From: Agrobacterium tumefaciens
Lineage (GTDB): Bacteria > Pseudomonadota > Alphaproteobacteria > Rhizobiales > Rhizobiaceae
Assembly (NCBI RefSeq): GCF_017726655.1
Contig: NZ_CP072308.1
Location: 930,001-994,000 of the forward strand
Reading direction: 5' to 3'
DNA length: 64,000 nt
Shown here: positions 45,306-53,767 of the stretch, in pieces
Layout: the number at the start of each line of letters is the position of its first letter
Numbering within the stretch: the stretch's first letter is position 1
Program-made: the position numbers and the translations under genes
The notes under the pieces: generated by a model
Told to the model about the DNA's origin: nothing
Databases searched by the model: none
Seen by the model: the letters and a program-made list of their open reading frames with translations, nothing else

Positions 45306-45893
45306 ATGGCTTCGCGCGCATACAGCATTCCCAACCTCCTGACCTACGGCCGGATTCTCGCCGTTCCGGTCATCGTCCTTTGCTTTTATGTCGAAGGAAA
45401 ACTGGAGAGCTCGGATTTTGCCCGCTGGACGGCGCTGTGGCTGTTCATCATCGCCTCGCTTACCGATTTTCTCGATGGCTATCTGGCGCGTATCTGGAAC
45501 CAGACGTCGAATATCGGCCGCATGCTGGACCCGATCGCCGACAAGCTGCTGGTCGCTTCCGTGCTGCTTCTGATGGCGGCGGATGGCACGATTGCCGGCT
45601 GGTCGTTGTGGGCTGCGATTACCATTCTTTGCCGTGAAATTCTCGTCTCTGGCCTGCGCGAATATCTGGCGGCGCTGAAGGTCAGCGTCCCCGTCACCCG
45701 TATCGCCAAGTGGAAGACGACTATTCAGATGGTCGCCATCGCCTTTCTGCTCGCAGGCCCCGCCGGCGACAAGGTGCTGCCTTATACTACGGAAATGGGC
45801 ATCACGCTGCTCTGGCTCGCCGCGGCCCTTACCATGTATACCGGCTATGATTACTTCAAGGCCGGCCTGAAACACATCGTGGACGAAGACTAA
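45306..45893 (+). CDS. pgsA: CDP-diacylglycerol-glycerol-3-phosphate 3-phosphatidyltransferase
   Basis: PgsA makes phosphatidylglycerophosphate, the first committed step to phosphatidylglycerol and cardiolipin. The 195-residue inner-membrane protein has the CDP-alcohol phosphotransferase motif DGYLARIWNQTSNIGRMLD, completed by DPIADK, and four to five helices. ATG at 45306 (MASRAYSIPN) is chosen; the 36 upstream residues of a longer frame are not conserved. The stop codon overlaps moaD (TAATG), so translation is coupled. Confidence 0.95.
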   Translation: MASRAYSIPNLLTYGRILAVPVIVLCFYVEGKLESSDFARWTALWLFIIASLTDFLDGYLARIWNQTSNIGRMLDPIADKLLVASVLLLMAADGTIAGWSLWAAITILCREILVSGLREYLAALKVSVPVTRIAKWKTTIQMVAIAFLLAGPAGDKVLPYTTEMGITLLWLAAALTMYTGYDYFKAGLKHIVDED

Positions 45894-46147
45894 TGACACG
45901 GATCGTTTATTTCGCCTGGGTTCGCGAGAAGATTGGCACCGATGAAGAGGAGCTGGACATTCCCTCTTCCGTCACCACCGCTGGAGAGCTGATCGCCTGG
46001 CTTGCGTCGCGCGGCGAAAATTATGAGACCGCCTTCGAGTTTCCGAACGTGATCCGCGTTGCGGTCAATCAGGAACATGTCGAGCACGACGAAAGCATCG
46101 TCGGCGCGCGCGAGATCGGCATTTTTCCGCCCATGACAGGGGGATGA
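45893..46147 (+). CDS. moaD: molybdopterin synthase small subunit
   Basis: MoaD is the sulfur carrier that, as a C-terminal thiocarboxylate, feeds the molybdopterin synthase complex with MoaE. The 84-residue protein has the ubiquitin-like fold and ends in the required Gly-Gly (PPMTGG). It overlaps the pgsA stop by one base and precedes moaE by four bases. The pgsA-moaD-moaE arrangement is common in Rhizobiales. Confidence 0.93.
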   Translation: MTRIVYFAWVREKIGTDEEELDIPSSVTTAGELIAWLASRGENYETAFEFPNVIRVAVNQEHVEHDESIVGAREIGIFPPMTGG

Positions 46148-46151
46148 GGGA

Positions 46152-46607
46152 ATGCAGCCGACAGTCCGCGTCCAGACAGATGATTTCGACGCTGCGGCAG
46201 AAACCCGCCTGATAACCGAGCGTGACAGAAGCATCGGCGCGGTCGTCGCCTTCACCGGGCTCTGCCGCGACGATGGCGGCACGCTCGCGGCGCTGGAACT
46301 CGAACATTACCCGGGCATGGCGGAAGCGGAAATCACCCGCATCGCAACGCTTGCCATGGAGCGTTTCGATCTTCTCGGCCTCACCGCCATCCATCGCCAC
46401 GGCAAGATCGCAACGGGTGAAAACATCGTTCTCGTCATTGCCGCCTCATCGCATCGACAGGCCGCCTTCGATGGCGCGAATTTCGTGATGGACTATCTGA
46501 AAACATCCGCCCCGTTCTGGAAAAAGGAACATCACAAGGATGGTATGGCGGGCGACTGGGTTGCCGCGAAGGTTGCAGACGATACGGCCAAGGACAGGTG
46601 GCGATAA
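46152..46607 (+). CDS. moaE: molybdopterin synthase catalytic subunit
   Basis: MoaE uses the MoaD thiocarboxylate to convert cyclic pyranopterin monophosphate into molybdopterin. The 151-residue protein has the FTGLCRDDG block near residue 34, the IHRHGKIATGE block, SSHRQAAFDG, and APFWKKEHHKDGMAGDW, which carries the conserved active-site lysines. Forms a transcription unit with moaD. Cofactor product serves enzymes such as the oxidoreductase at 35601. Confidence 0.95.
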   Translation: MQPTVRVQTDDFDAAAETRLITERDRSIGAVVAFTGLCRDDGGTLAALELEHYPGMAEAEITRIATLAMERFDLLGLTAIHRHGKIATGENIVLVIAASSHRQAAFDGANFVMDYLKTSAPFWKKEHHKDGMAGDWVAAKVADDTAKDRWR

Positions 46608-46616
46608 CGGCCAGCC

Positions 46617-47512
46617 TCAGGGCGCTTCGACCCTGCTGCGCATGACGATCAGCCAACCGACCAGCATGGCCAGAACCGCCGCATCCCGCCAGGCGACAGG
46701 CCCGTAACCGACCCAGAATGTCTCGGCAAAGCCGACTGCGGCTGCCCCCAGGCCGCAGATGAGCGGGCTCGCATATCCGCCCGCTGCCGAAATCAGCACG
46801 ACTTTAAGACCGAAGACGAGGCCCGCTCCGAAATCCATGGTGCCGTAATAAAAGGTCGCGAGCACACCGGCTGTGGCCGCAACGAGGCCCGCCGCGCAGT
46901 AGGACAGCAGAAAAACCCTGCCGGCATTCACCCCGAGAAGCGATGCGGCAAAGCTATCGTCCGATATCGCCCTCCATCGTCTGCCAAAGGCGGAGCGGTT
47001 GAGGTAAAGCGAGCCTGCGAGAATGAGCAGGCAGAAGACCGCCGTATTCAGCATCTGAATCGGTGTCAGGGTGACGGCAAAGCCGCCCTCGCTCCAAAAA
47101 CGCACGGGCTGCGACAAAAAAGGCGGCAGCCACAACTGTTTTGTATCGGCGGCAAGTCTAGCACTTTCCGTGAGCGCGATCAGCACGCCGACGGAGGCGA
47201 CAGTTACCGTGTTGGGAGAGGCCTTCGCCAGCGGTCGCATGACCGCCCGGCCAATGAAGCCCGCCGCCCACAAGCCCCCCGAAAGACCTGCCCCCGCCCC
47301 CAGCGCCAAGGTTGCCGGCAGAACCAGCCACAACCGGTTCCAGCCGAAGTCGGCAAACAGAGGCAAGTCTGCCCGGCGAAGGCAAAGATAGCGCCGTAGG
47401 TGACGTCGGCGCGTTTCGTGACGGAGAAGGCAATGGCGTAACCGAAGGCCAGAACCGCATACAAGGATGCGATCGGCACGGCATTCAGCAATTGTTGCAG
47501 GAAATAAGCCAA
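46617..47512 (-). pseudogene. LivH-type branched-chain amino acid ABC permease, frameshifted
   Basis: Two overlapping reading frames together make one LivH-like permease. The N-terminal frame from the TTG at 47512 (preceded by GGGGAGG six bases upstream) gives AYFLQQLLNAVPIASLYAVLA and then YGAIFAFAGQ. The remaining frame, from about 47366, gives LPLFADFGWNRLWLVLPATL through the C-terminal transmembrane helices to 46617. The total length is one base short of a whole number of codons, so a one-base deletion near 47360-47375 fits. No livM, livG, livF or livK gene is adjacent. It could also be a sequencing error. Confidence 0.8.
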
Positions 47513-47532
47513 GCCAGTCCTCCCCAAAGGCG

Positions 47533-47568
47533 ATTATAACTGTTAAAATCTGTTTTGGTAGTTATAAT
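47533..47568. promoter_or_regulatory. symmetric divergent promoter/operator between the permease and CGNR genes
   Basis: ATTATAAC (47533-47540) and GTTATAAT (47561-47568) are perfect inverted repeats with a 20-base spacer. Each arm is a consensus-like -10 element, TATAAT, for the divergent gene on its own side. The right one is followed directly by the regulator's start codons; the left one is 20 bases from the permease TTG with a Shine-Dalgarno between. Both could be occupied by a dimeric regulator, perhaps the CGNR protein. Confidence 0.6.
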
Positions 47569-48123
47569 ATGGTCATGACATTCAGTTGGACGGAACATCG
47601 TTTTGCAGGGGGAGCACTGGCGCTCGATGTCGCCAACACCGTCATCCTGCGTGCCGACCCGGCAAGGAGGCTAGACCGCTTTGCTGAGCCGGAGCAGATC
47701 GCTGCCTTTGCCGAAGCGGCAACGCGGCTTGGCGGGGAGCGTGACAGGTTTCCCGCCCTCGTCTCACCAGGGGCGACCGAGCGACCGCTTTTTCTGGAGT
47801 TGCGCGAAGCGATCGACGATCATTTCCGGTCGTCTGTCGCCGGCGTGGCCGATGACGGTAAGCTGGCCCGGTTTCTCTCCGCCGGCGCCTTGGCACTGAG
47901 AGTATTCCCGACCCAGGAGAGTCTTGCCAACGCTACCGTCCATTCCTCCCTGTCGCTGCTTTCCGGCGATGTCAGGGAGAGGCTCCGCATCTGCGCCAAT
48001 TGCGGCTGGCTGTTTCTGGACCGCAGCAGGAACAGAAGTCGGATCTGGTGTGACATGGCGGTGTGCGGCAACCGGCAGAAGGCCAGCCGGCATTATCATC
48101 GCAGGAAAGAGGCGCAGCCATGA
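47569..48123 (+). CDS. CGNR zinc-finger transcriptional regulator
   Basis: This 184-residue protein has an N-terminal all-alpha/beta ligand-like domain (DUF1470/ABATE type: GGALALDVANTV near residue 14) and a C-terminal CGNR zinc finger, from RICANCGWLFLDRS to CDMAVCGNRQKAS near residue 140-170. Such regulators are thought to sense a small molecule. It is divergent from the permease gene and likely autoregulated at 47533-47568. The transcript could be leaderless if it starts at the second ATG (47575). The stop overlaps the lipoprotein start (ATGA). Confidence 0.85.
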   Translation: MVMTFSWTEHRFAGGALALDVANTVILRADPARRLDRFAEPEQIAAFAEAATRLGGERDRFPALVSPGATERPLFLELREAIDDHFRSSVAGVADDGKLARFLSAGALALRVFPTQESLANATVHSSLSLLSGDVRERLRICANCGWLFLDRSRNRSRIWCDMAVCGNRQKASRHYHRRKEAQP

Positions 48124-48629
48124 AAATTGCCCTGCCCCTGCTGGCGATCGTCGCCTTGCTATCCCTTACGGGTTGCCAACGCGACGAACCTCGCGAGGTG
48201 GCGAAGCTTTCCGGGCGCATGTTCGTCTTCAACTACCGCGTGGCTGTCGCCACCTATCTGGTAACGCTGCAGCGCATCGCCCCCATCCGCGATGGCAGCA
48301 CGGTTGAAGCGGCTTTCGAGAACCCGCGTGGCGGTCCGGACCTCATCATAAACGATAAGATTTTTCCGACAGACGACAGGATCACCGTTCAGAGCCCGCC
48401 GGTCGAATGTGTGAAGCAGGATCGGCCCTACAAGGTCTCCATCCGCATCAAAGCACCGGAAGGTGACATTCTCCAGACGATCCAGACCACCATCCGCTCC
48501 GATACGGACCAGTCGGTTCTACCGGCGAAGCCGCTGGTGGTTGGCCCGCTCTATACGCCCAATCCGGAGGTGTTCAAGGCTGACGGTTCGACGGATATGC
48601 GACCGGTTCAGGGGTGCCCGGCGTCGTAG
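48120..48629 (+). CDS. putative lipoprotein of unknown function
   Basis: This 169-residue protein has a lipoprotein signal peptide (hydrophobic core then LTGC lipobox, Cys19) and a mature beta-rich domain with a single internal cysteine (VECVKQD) and a terminal CPAS. No family was recognised. It is coupled to the CGNR regulator through the ATGA overlap, so it is likely controlled with it. The product would sit in the inner or outer membrane facing the periplasm. Confidence 0.75.
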   Translation: MKIALPLLAIVALLSLTGCQRDEPREVAKLSGRMFVFNYRVAVATYLVTLQRIAPIRDGSTVEAAFENPRGGPDLIINDKIFPTDDRITVQSPPVECVKQDRPYKVSIRIKAPEGDILQTIQTTIRSDTDQSVLPAKPLVVGPLYTPNPEVFKADGSTDMRPVQGCPAS

Positions 48630-48654
48630 AGAGCGGCGTGACCTTCCCGCCTCT

Positions 48655-48683
48655 CAAAAAAACGGAGCCTTTCGGCCCCGTTT
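48655..48683 (+). terminator. hairpin after the lipoprotein gene
   Basis: AAACGG and GCC pair with GGC and CCGTTT with one mismatch, 30 bases past the stop, giving T residues after the stem on the plus strand. It faces the ndk 3' end, and a longer imperfect hairpin lies at 48699-48740. Confidence 0.55.
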
Positions 48684-48750
48684 CCTTGAGTCTTTTCAGC
48701 AGCTTCACCCAATCGCCTGAGAGGGCGATTCAAGCTGTTGAGATTTTGAA

Positions 48751-49173
48751 TCAGCCGACGATTTCGGTTTCGGCGAACCAGTAGGCGATTTCCTGTGCGG
48801 CGGTTTCCGGCGCGTCGGAGCCGTGGACGGAGTTTTCGCCGATGGAGAGCGCGAAGGTCTTGCGGATGGTGCCTTCCGCGGCCTGGGCCGGGTTGGTGGC
48901 GCCCATGATTTCGCGGTTCTTGAGGATGGCGTTTTCGCCTTCCAGAACCTGAACGATGGTCGGGCCGGAGGTCATGCCTTCAACGAGTTCGCCGAAGAAG
49001 GGGCGTTCCTTGTGAACGGCGTAGAAGCCTTCGGCTTCGCGCTTGCTCATCCAGACGCGCTTGGAGGCGACGACGCGCAGGCCGTTGTCTTCAAATACCT
49101 TGGTGATCGCGCCCGTCAGGTTACGCTTGGTTGCGTCCGGCTTGATCATCGAAAATGTGCGTTCAATCGCCAT
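48751..49173 (-). CDS. ndk: nucleoside diphosphate kinase
   Basis: Ndk balances nucleoside triphosphates by transferring phosphate via a phosphohistidine. The 140-residue protein starts [18 protein letters not shown] and carries the active histidine in [11 protein letters not shown] (His117). Length is typical. It has its own transcript, facing the lipoprotein gene. Confidence 0.97.
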   Translation of the reverse strand: MAIERTFSMIKPDATKRNLTGAITKVFEDNGLRVVASKRVWMSKREAEGFYAVHKERPFFGELVEGMTSGPTIVQVLEGENAILKNREIMGATNPAQAAEGTIRKTFALSIGENSVHGSDAPETAAQEIAYWFAETEIVG

Positions 49174-49276
49174 GTGTCCGTTTCCTTTTCCTTCAGAGAA
49201 AGTGGGCGGTCTTTACCCGCCCAAAGGCCCGAAAACAAGGGGGATCAACGAGATTGCGGCGATGACGCCAGACATT

Positions 49277-49972
49277 TCACGCCGCTGTCACACTGCGACC
49301 CCTCGCATCATAGAGGTCGAGACAGCCTTCGAACCAGTCCCTCACAGGGTCATTCTCGGCGAACAGATCGGCGCCGGTGGTGATCCTCGCCCATTGCAGC
49401 GCCCCGAAGACGATGTAATCGGCAAAGAGCGGCGACGTGCCGCCGATGAAGGGCTGGAAGCTCAGCATCCGCCGGATCGGCGCCAGCAAACCGGGAAAGG
49501 CGGCAATTTCCGCCTCGCGGTTTGCCACCACATCTTCGAGCGGACGGCCGAGCGCCTTGGTGCGGCTATCCCGGAAATAATGACGGTCAGGCTCATCCAG
49601 CATATTGTGGATATCGAGGACCGCAATACGGGTGATGGCTGGGTGCAGCACCGTCTGCGACCAGCTTTCGACGAACCGGGCCATCGCCTTGCCGCCTTCT
49701 CCGTCAAATAGCGAGGGCCGTTCCGGATAGGCTTCATCGAGGTAGAGGGCGATCTCGAAACTGTCGCTCACCAGCTGATCACCGTCCCGAAGGATCGGCA
49801 CCGTTTTGGAAAACCCGTCCTCGACAGTCGGAATGACAGTGAAGGGCAAAGGACGCTCTTCGAAATCCAGCCCCTTGTGCGCCAGCGACAGCACCGTTTT
49901 CCAGCAGTGGGGCGAGAACGGGCGCGATGCATCGCTTCCGCACAGGGAATAAAGCGTTCTGGACGTGGTCAT
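49277..49972 (-). CDS. glutathione S-transferase family protein
   Basis: This 231-residue protein has the GST N-terminal domain (SRTLYSLCGSDASRPFSPHCWK, with a CxxxxRPFSPxC pattern, then VPILRDGDQLVSDSFEIALYLDE) and a helical C-terminal domain (HYFRDSRTKALGRPLEDV). It resembles beta-etherase/LigE-like GSTs. Substrate unknown. The ATG at 49972 is chosen; a start six bases upstream is equally possible. Confidence 0.85.
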   Translation of the reverse strand: MTTSRTLYSLCGSDASRPFSPHCWKTVLSLAHKGLDFEERPLPFTVIPTVEDGFSKTVPILRDGDQLVSDSFEIALYLDEAYPERPSLFDGEGGKAMARFVESWSQTVLHPAITRIAVLDIHNMLDEPDRHYFRDSRTKALGRPLEDVVANREAEIAAFPGLLAPIRRMLSFQPFIGGTSPLFADYIVFGALQWARITTGADLFAENDPVRDWFEGCLDLYDARGRSVTAA

Positions 49973-50200
49973 GGGCAACCCTTTTCATGAATCTGGATGC
50001 GCCGATATTAAGGACCGCGGCAGCGCGAAATCAAATCAGGATTTGTCATACGATTGATCAAGACACGTTTTGCTCAAGCTTCCGCGCCGAAGCGTGAAAA
50101 ATGCATGACGCGAGATCGAAAGTTCTTCTCGGATTCAGTCAATTTTAAACCGTCGCTTGTAGGCTTCGTGCCATTCAACAATCGGTTATTACCGGCCATT

Positions 50201-50206
50201 TATAAT
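50201..50206 (+). promoter_or_regulatory. probable -10 element (TATAAT) of the GGDEF gene
   Basis: TATAAT at 50201-50206 lies in AT-rich sequence 25 bases before the GTG start at 50231, which would place transcription start near 50213. The upstream part of a longer in-frame reading is AT-rich and lacks coding character, supporting the GTG start. Confidence 0.5.
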
Positions 50207-50230
50207 AATCAAGTGGTATTGAGGCAGTCA

Positions 50231-51274
50231 GTGACGTCATCGGCGGGCGATAAGAAACGCGAGCAGACAAGAAGCGCACTTGTCGTTACAAAGATCACGC
50301 AGTTCATCACCAAGATGAACATCGCGCCTTTGCCGCGTAACTACGAGCTGATCTATGAGATCTTGTCGGGACACAACCCTTCGATGGGCCGGGACGTTCT
50401 TGCGCTCGGAAATGCACCGCAACAGCATGAAATCGACCTGATTGGCCAGCGGCACAATCTGCCTGGCTTTTCAAGGATCGAGGCCGAACAGATGGCGAGC
50501 GAGGCGCTCGATACGCTGACACAAATCTCCGCGCGACTGGATGCGAGCCTGAAGCGAACGGAGACATTCATGCATGGCATCAGTGACCAGGGCGGCAAGC
50601 AGCCGGTGCCGGAACGTGTCGCGGAATTGCTCGGCGATATTCACGAGGAGCAGACAAGCCTTCGGCATTTCATCGCCATGGGCCTCGTGAAAATCCGCGA
50701 CGTCGAAAGGCATCGGGCCGAGTTGCAGACGGCCTCCCTGCGCGATGCGCTGACAGCGCTGCCGAACCGGGCCGCTTTTCTTGAAAAGCTTCGCGGCCTG
50801 TTTGCGGAAGACAAGGCTGCCTCCGCCACCTCACTGGTGCTGCTGGATATCGATCACTTCCGTGAAATCAACGGCAAATATGGCCCGGCCGCCGGCAACA
50901 AGGCACTGAGACGCCTCGCCGCGCTGTTCCGCAAGACCATCAAGAAGGACGATTTCGTTGCCCGCATCGGCGGTGACGAGTTCGCCTTTCTGTTTGCCGG
51001 CGTCCCGCAGAACACGGCCGAGGCCATTGCGGAGCGACTGCGGCAGAGCGTGGAGGACTTACGCTTCGTCACGAGCGGCGGGGATGGCGAGCATCTGACG
51101 GTTTCGATCGGCGTGGCCGCCGTGGACGGCACGACGACGCCGGCCGAATTTTACGGCCATGCGGAACTGGCGCTGCTTTCGGCGCGCAGCAGCACACGAA
51201 ATTGCGTCGTCGGCTACTCCCGCGACGTCGCGCAGCACAGCCGCCGCAGCTATCTCGAACAACTCGGCGATTGA
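50231..51274 (+). CDS. GGDEF-domain diguanylate cyclase
   Basis: This 347-residue protein has an N-terminal helical region (VTKITQFITKMNIAPLPRNYELIYEI) and a C-terminal GGDEF domain with intact RIGGDEF, so it is likely active in making cyclic di-GMP. The I-site arginine five residues before GGDEF is lysine (KKDD), so product inhibition is probably weak. No membrane helix was seen. The GTG at 50231 is chosen over upstream ATGs at 50054 and 50105. It is 69 bases from the ABC-F gene. Confidence 0.85.
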   Translation: MTSSAGDKKREQTRSALVVTKITQFITKMNIAPLPRNYELIYEILSGHNPSMGRDVLALGNAPQQHEIDLIGQRHNLPGFSRIEAEQMASEALDTLTQISARLDASLKRTETFMHGISDQGGKQPVPERVAELLGDIHEEQTSLRHFIAMGLVKIRDVERHRAELQTASLRDALTALPNRAAFLEKLRGLFAEDKAASATSLVLLDIDHFREINGKYGPAAGNKALRRLAALFRKTIKKDDFVARIGGDEFAFLFAGVPQNTAEAIAERLRQSVEDLRFVTSGGDGEHLTVSIGVAAVDGTTTPAEFYGHAELALLSARSSTRNCVVGYSRDVAQHSRRSYLEQLGD

Positions 51275-51343
51275 TGGCGTAATCTCGCGCGATGTGGCGC
51301 GGGCGCTCTTGCCTTGGCCGGCCAGTTCGGCCAAAACGGCGCC

Positions 51344-53227
51344 ATGATTACGATTACCGATCTTTCCGCTCGCATTGCCGGGCGTCTGCTTCTGGACCAC
51401 GCCAGCGTGACGCTTCCCGCCGGTGTGAAGGCGGGCCTTGTCGGCCGCAACGGGGCCGGCAAATCCACTCTGTTCCGGGTGATTACCGGCGACTTTTCGG
51501 CGGAAAGCGGTTCGGTGACGATCCCCAAACAGGCGCGTATCGGCCAGGTGGCGCAGGAAGCACCGGGAACGGAGGAATCGCTGATTTCCATCGTGCTTTC
51601 TGCCGACAAGGAACGCAGCAGATTGCTGGCCGAAGCGGAAACCGCGACCGATCCGCACCGTATCGCGGAAATTCAGATGCGGCTTGTCGACATCGATGCC
51701 CATTCAGCAGAAGCGCGCGCCTCCAGTATCCTTGCCGGCCTCGGTTTCGACCATGAGGCGCAGCTTCGCCCGGCTTCCTCCTTTTCCGGCGGCTGGCGGA
51801 TGCGCGTGGCGCTCGCCTCGGTGCTGTTTGCCGAACCCGACCTTTTGCTGCTTGACGAACCGACCAACTATCTCGACCTCGAAGGCACGCTCTGGCTGGA
51901 AGATTACATCAGGCGCTATCCGCACACCGTCATCATCATCAGCCATGACCGCGATCTCCTCAACAACGCGGTCAATTCGATCATGCATCTGGACCAGAAG
52001 AAGCTGACCTTCTATCGCGGCGGCTACGACCAGTTCGAGCGGCAGAAGGCTGAGGCCGACGAATTGCAGATGAAAGCGAAGGCGAAAAACGACGCCGCGC
52101 GTAAACACCTGCAAAGCTTCATCGACCGATTTCGCGCCAAGGCCACCAAGGCCCGGCAGGCGCAGAGCCGCATCAAGGCACTGGAGCGCATGGGCACGGT
52201 GGCCGCCGTGATCGAAGATCATGTTCAGCCGATCACCTTTCCGGAGCCGGAAAAGCAGCCCGCCTCTCCCATCGTCGCCATCAATGGCGGCGCTGTCGGT
52301 TACGAGCCCGGCAAGTCCATTCTGAAGCAGCTCAATCTCAGGATTGATAATGACGACCGCATCGCGCTGCTTGGCTCCAACGGCAATGGTAAATCCACCT
52401 TCGCAAAATTCATTTCCGGCCGGCTCGCCCCGCAGGCGGGCGACCTTCGCGTTGCGCCCGGCCTGAAGATCGGTTTCTTCGCGCAGCATCAGCTGGACGA
52501 TCTCGTGCCAGATGAAACGCCGGTGGAGCATGTGCGCAAGCTGATGCCGCTGGCACCGGAAGCGCAGGTGCGCGCCCGTGTCGCCCAGATGGGCCTTGCG
52601 ACGGAAAAAATGGCGACGGCGGCAAAGGACTTGTCCGGTGGCGAAAAAGCTCGCCTGCTGATGGGGCTTGCGGCCTTCCATGCGCCGAACCTGCTGATCC
52701 TTGACGAGCCGACCAACCACCTCGACATCGACAGCCGCCGCGCGCTGATCGAGGCACTGAATGACTATAGCGGCGCCGTCATCCTCATCTCGCACGACCG
52801 CCACCTGATCGAGGCGACGGTGGACCGGCTGTGGCTGGTGGCCGATGGTACGGTCAAGACTTTCGAAGGCGACATGGAGGAATATCGCGATCTCGTGGTT
52901 TCCTCCCGCAGGAAGAAGGAAGACAAGACAGAGGCTGCTGCCGATCAGGCATCGAAGGCAGATCAACGCAAGGCCAGTGCCGAAAAGCGCGCCCAGCTTG
53001 CCCCGCTGAAGAAAAAGATCAACGAAATCGAATCCCTGACGGCAAAGCTTGAGAAACTGATTCAGTCGCTCGACAAGGAGTTGGCGGACCCTGCCCTTTA
53101 CGAAAAGGCGCCTGCGAAGGCCGCGCAGAAAGTGAAGGAACGCGGGGAAGCCGCTGCCAAGCTTTCCGATGCGGAGGAGCAATGGCTGCTGCTTTCCAGC
53201 GAATATGAGGAAGCCATGGCGGGCTGA
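51344..53227 (+). CDS. ABC-F family ATPase (Uup/YheS-like)
   Basis: ABC-F proteins bind ribosomes and modulate translation, or confer antibiotic resistance; others act in DNA repair. The 627-residue protein has two ABC domains: Walker A GRNGAGKST near residue 36 and GSNGNGKST near residue 346, signatures SFSGGW and LSGGEK, and DEPTNYLDLEG and DEPTNHLDID. A linker and a lysine-rich coiled C-terminal tail follow. No transmembrane part. The ATG at 51344 (MITITDLSAR) is chosen. Exact subgroup not determined. Confidence 0.9.
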   Translation: MITITDLSARIAGRLLLDHASVTLPAGVKAGLVGRNGAGKSTLFRVITGDFSAESGSVTIPKQARIGQVAQEAPGTEESLISIVLSADKERSRLLAEAETATDPHRIAEIQMRLVDIDAHSAEARASSILAGLGFDHEAQLRPASSFSGGWRMRVALASVLFAEPDLLLLDEPTNYLDLEGTLWLEDYIRRYPHTVIIISHDRDLLNNAVNSIMHLDQKKLTFYRGGYDQFERQKAEADELQMKAKAKNDAARKHLQSFIDRFRAKATKARQAQSRIKALERMGTVAAVIEDHVQPITFPEPEKQPASPIVAINGGAVGYEPGKSILKQLNLRIDNDDRIALLGSNGNGKSTFAKFISGRLAPQAGDLRVAPGLKIGFFAQHQLDDLVPDETPVEHVRKLMPLAPEAQVRARVAQMGLATEKMATAAKDLSGGEKARLLMGLAAFHAPNLLILDEPTNHLDIDSRRALIEALNDYSGAVILISHDRHLIEATVDRLWLVADGTVKTFEGDMEEYRDLVVSSRRKKEDKTEAAADQASKADQRKASAEKRAQLAPLKKKINEIESLTAKLEKLIQSLDKELADPALYEKAPAKAAQKVKERGEAAAKLSDAEEQWLLLSSEYEEAMAG

Positions 53228-53498
53228 CGCTGGGGTCCGAGCTTCGAGCCGGACCGCACTTGGCCCGGTTGCAGCACTCCGACGGTGAAGTCGTACGCAG
53301 ATTTCTACGTCCGTCATGTCTGGCTTAGTCCGGCACCGAGACAGCATAAATCCTTTGGCTGGAGGAATTTTTTCGCCACGCAGGCGAGCACCGCCTGAAT
53401 TCCGGCTCAGGGCCGGAAGAAAGGGCGGCAGGCTTTCGCGCTCCCGGTCGCCGTAAGACTTCTCCCGCCACCGATGGCCGATCCCCACCACAAAGGTT
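53228..53498. other. region downstream of the ABC-F gene
   Basis: With the adjoining remnant, this region spans 540 bases without an intact gene. These first 271 bases show no terminator with a clear stem and U tract and no recognisable coding sequence. A T-run at 53370-53375 is isolated. Confidence 0.4.
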
Positions 53499-53753
53499 TC
53501 AGATCGCTCGTGCGGCCAGCGGCCTTGCTGGAAGCCGCCGCGCCATCGACGTTGCTGACTTCGCGCCGTTGGCGTTCAGACCCTCGCGGGCGCTTTGGTG
53601 TCGATGGCGCCCGATGGCGCCCCCGCCGACGCCGATGCCGCCAACGAGGACCGCGCCGATCTTGACAGGTAGACCGCCAGTCTGGACGACGAGCCGGCCA
53701 TCCATGGTCAGCAGGCCCTCATTGGCCGGCTTGTAGACAACGAACACGGCCAT
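53499..53753 (-). pseudogene. C-terminal remnant of a GlcG/HbpS-family (DUF336) protein
   Basis: On the minus strand the peptide ANEGLLTMDGRLVVQTGG followed by LPVKIGAVLVGGIGVGG matches the C-terminal half of GlcG/HbpS proteins, which bind haem or small ligands. After GGIGVGG the sequence duplicates a GGCGCCATCG block and then loses its frame; the continuation GAIDTKA is readable in another frame. The N-terminal third of the gene is missing. I treat it as decayed. Confidence 0.55.
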
Positions 53754-53767
53754 TTCGGAGCACGGTG

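Noticed and set aside
51704..53491. 595-codon minus-strand open frame opposite the ABC-F gene
   Set aside because: Antisense to both ATPase domains; no conserved motif.
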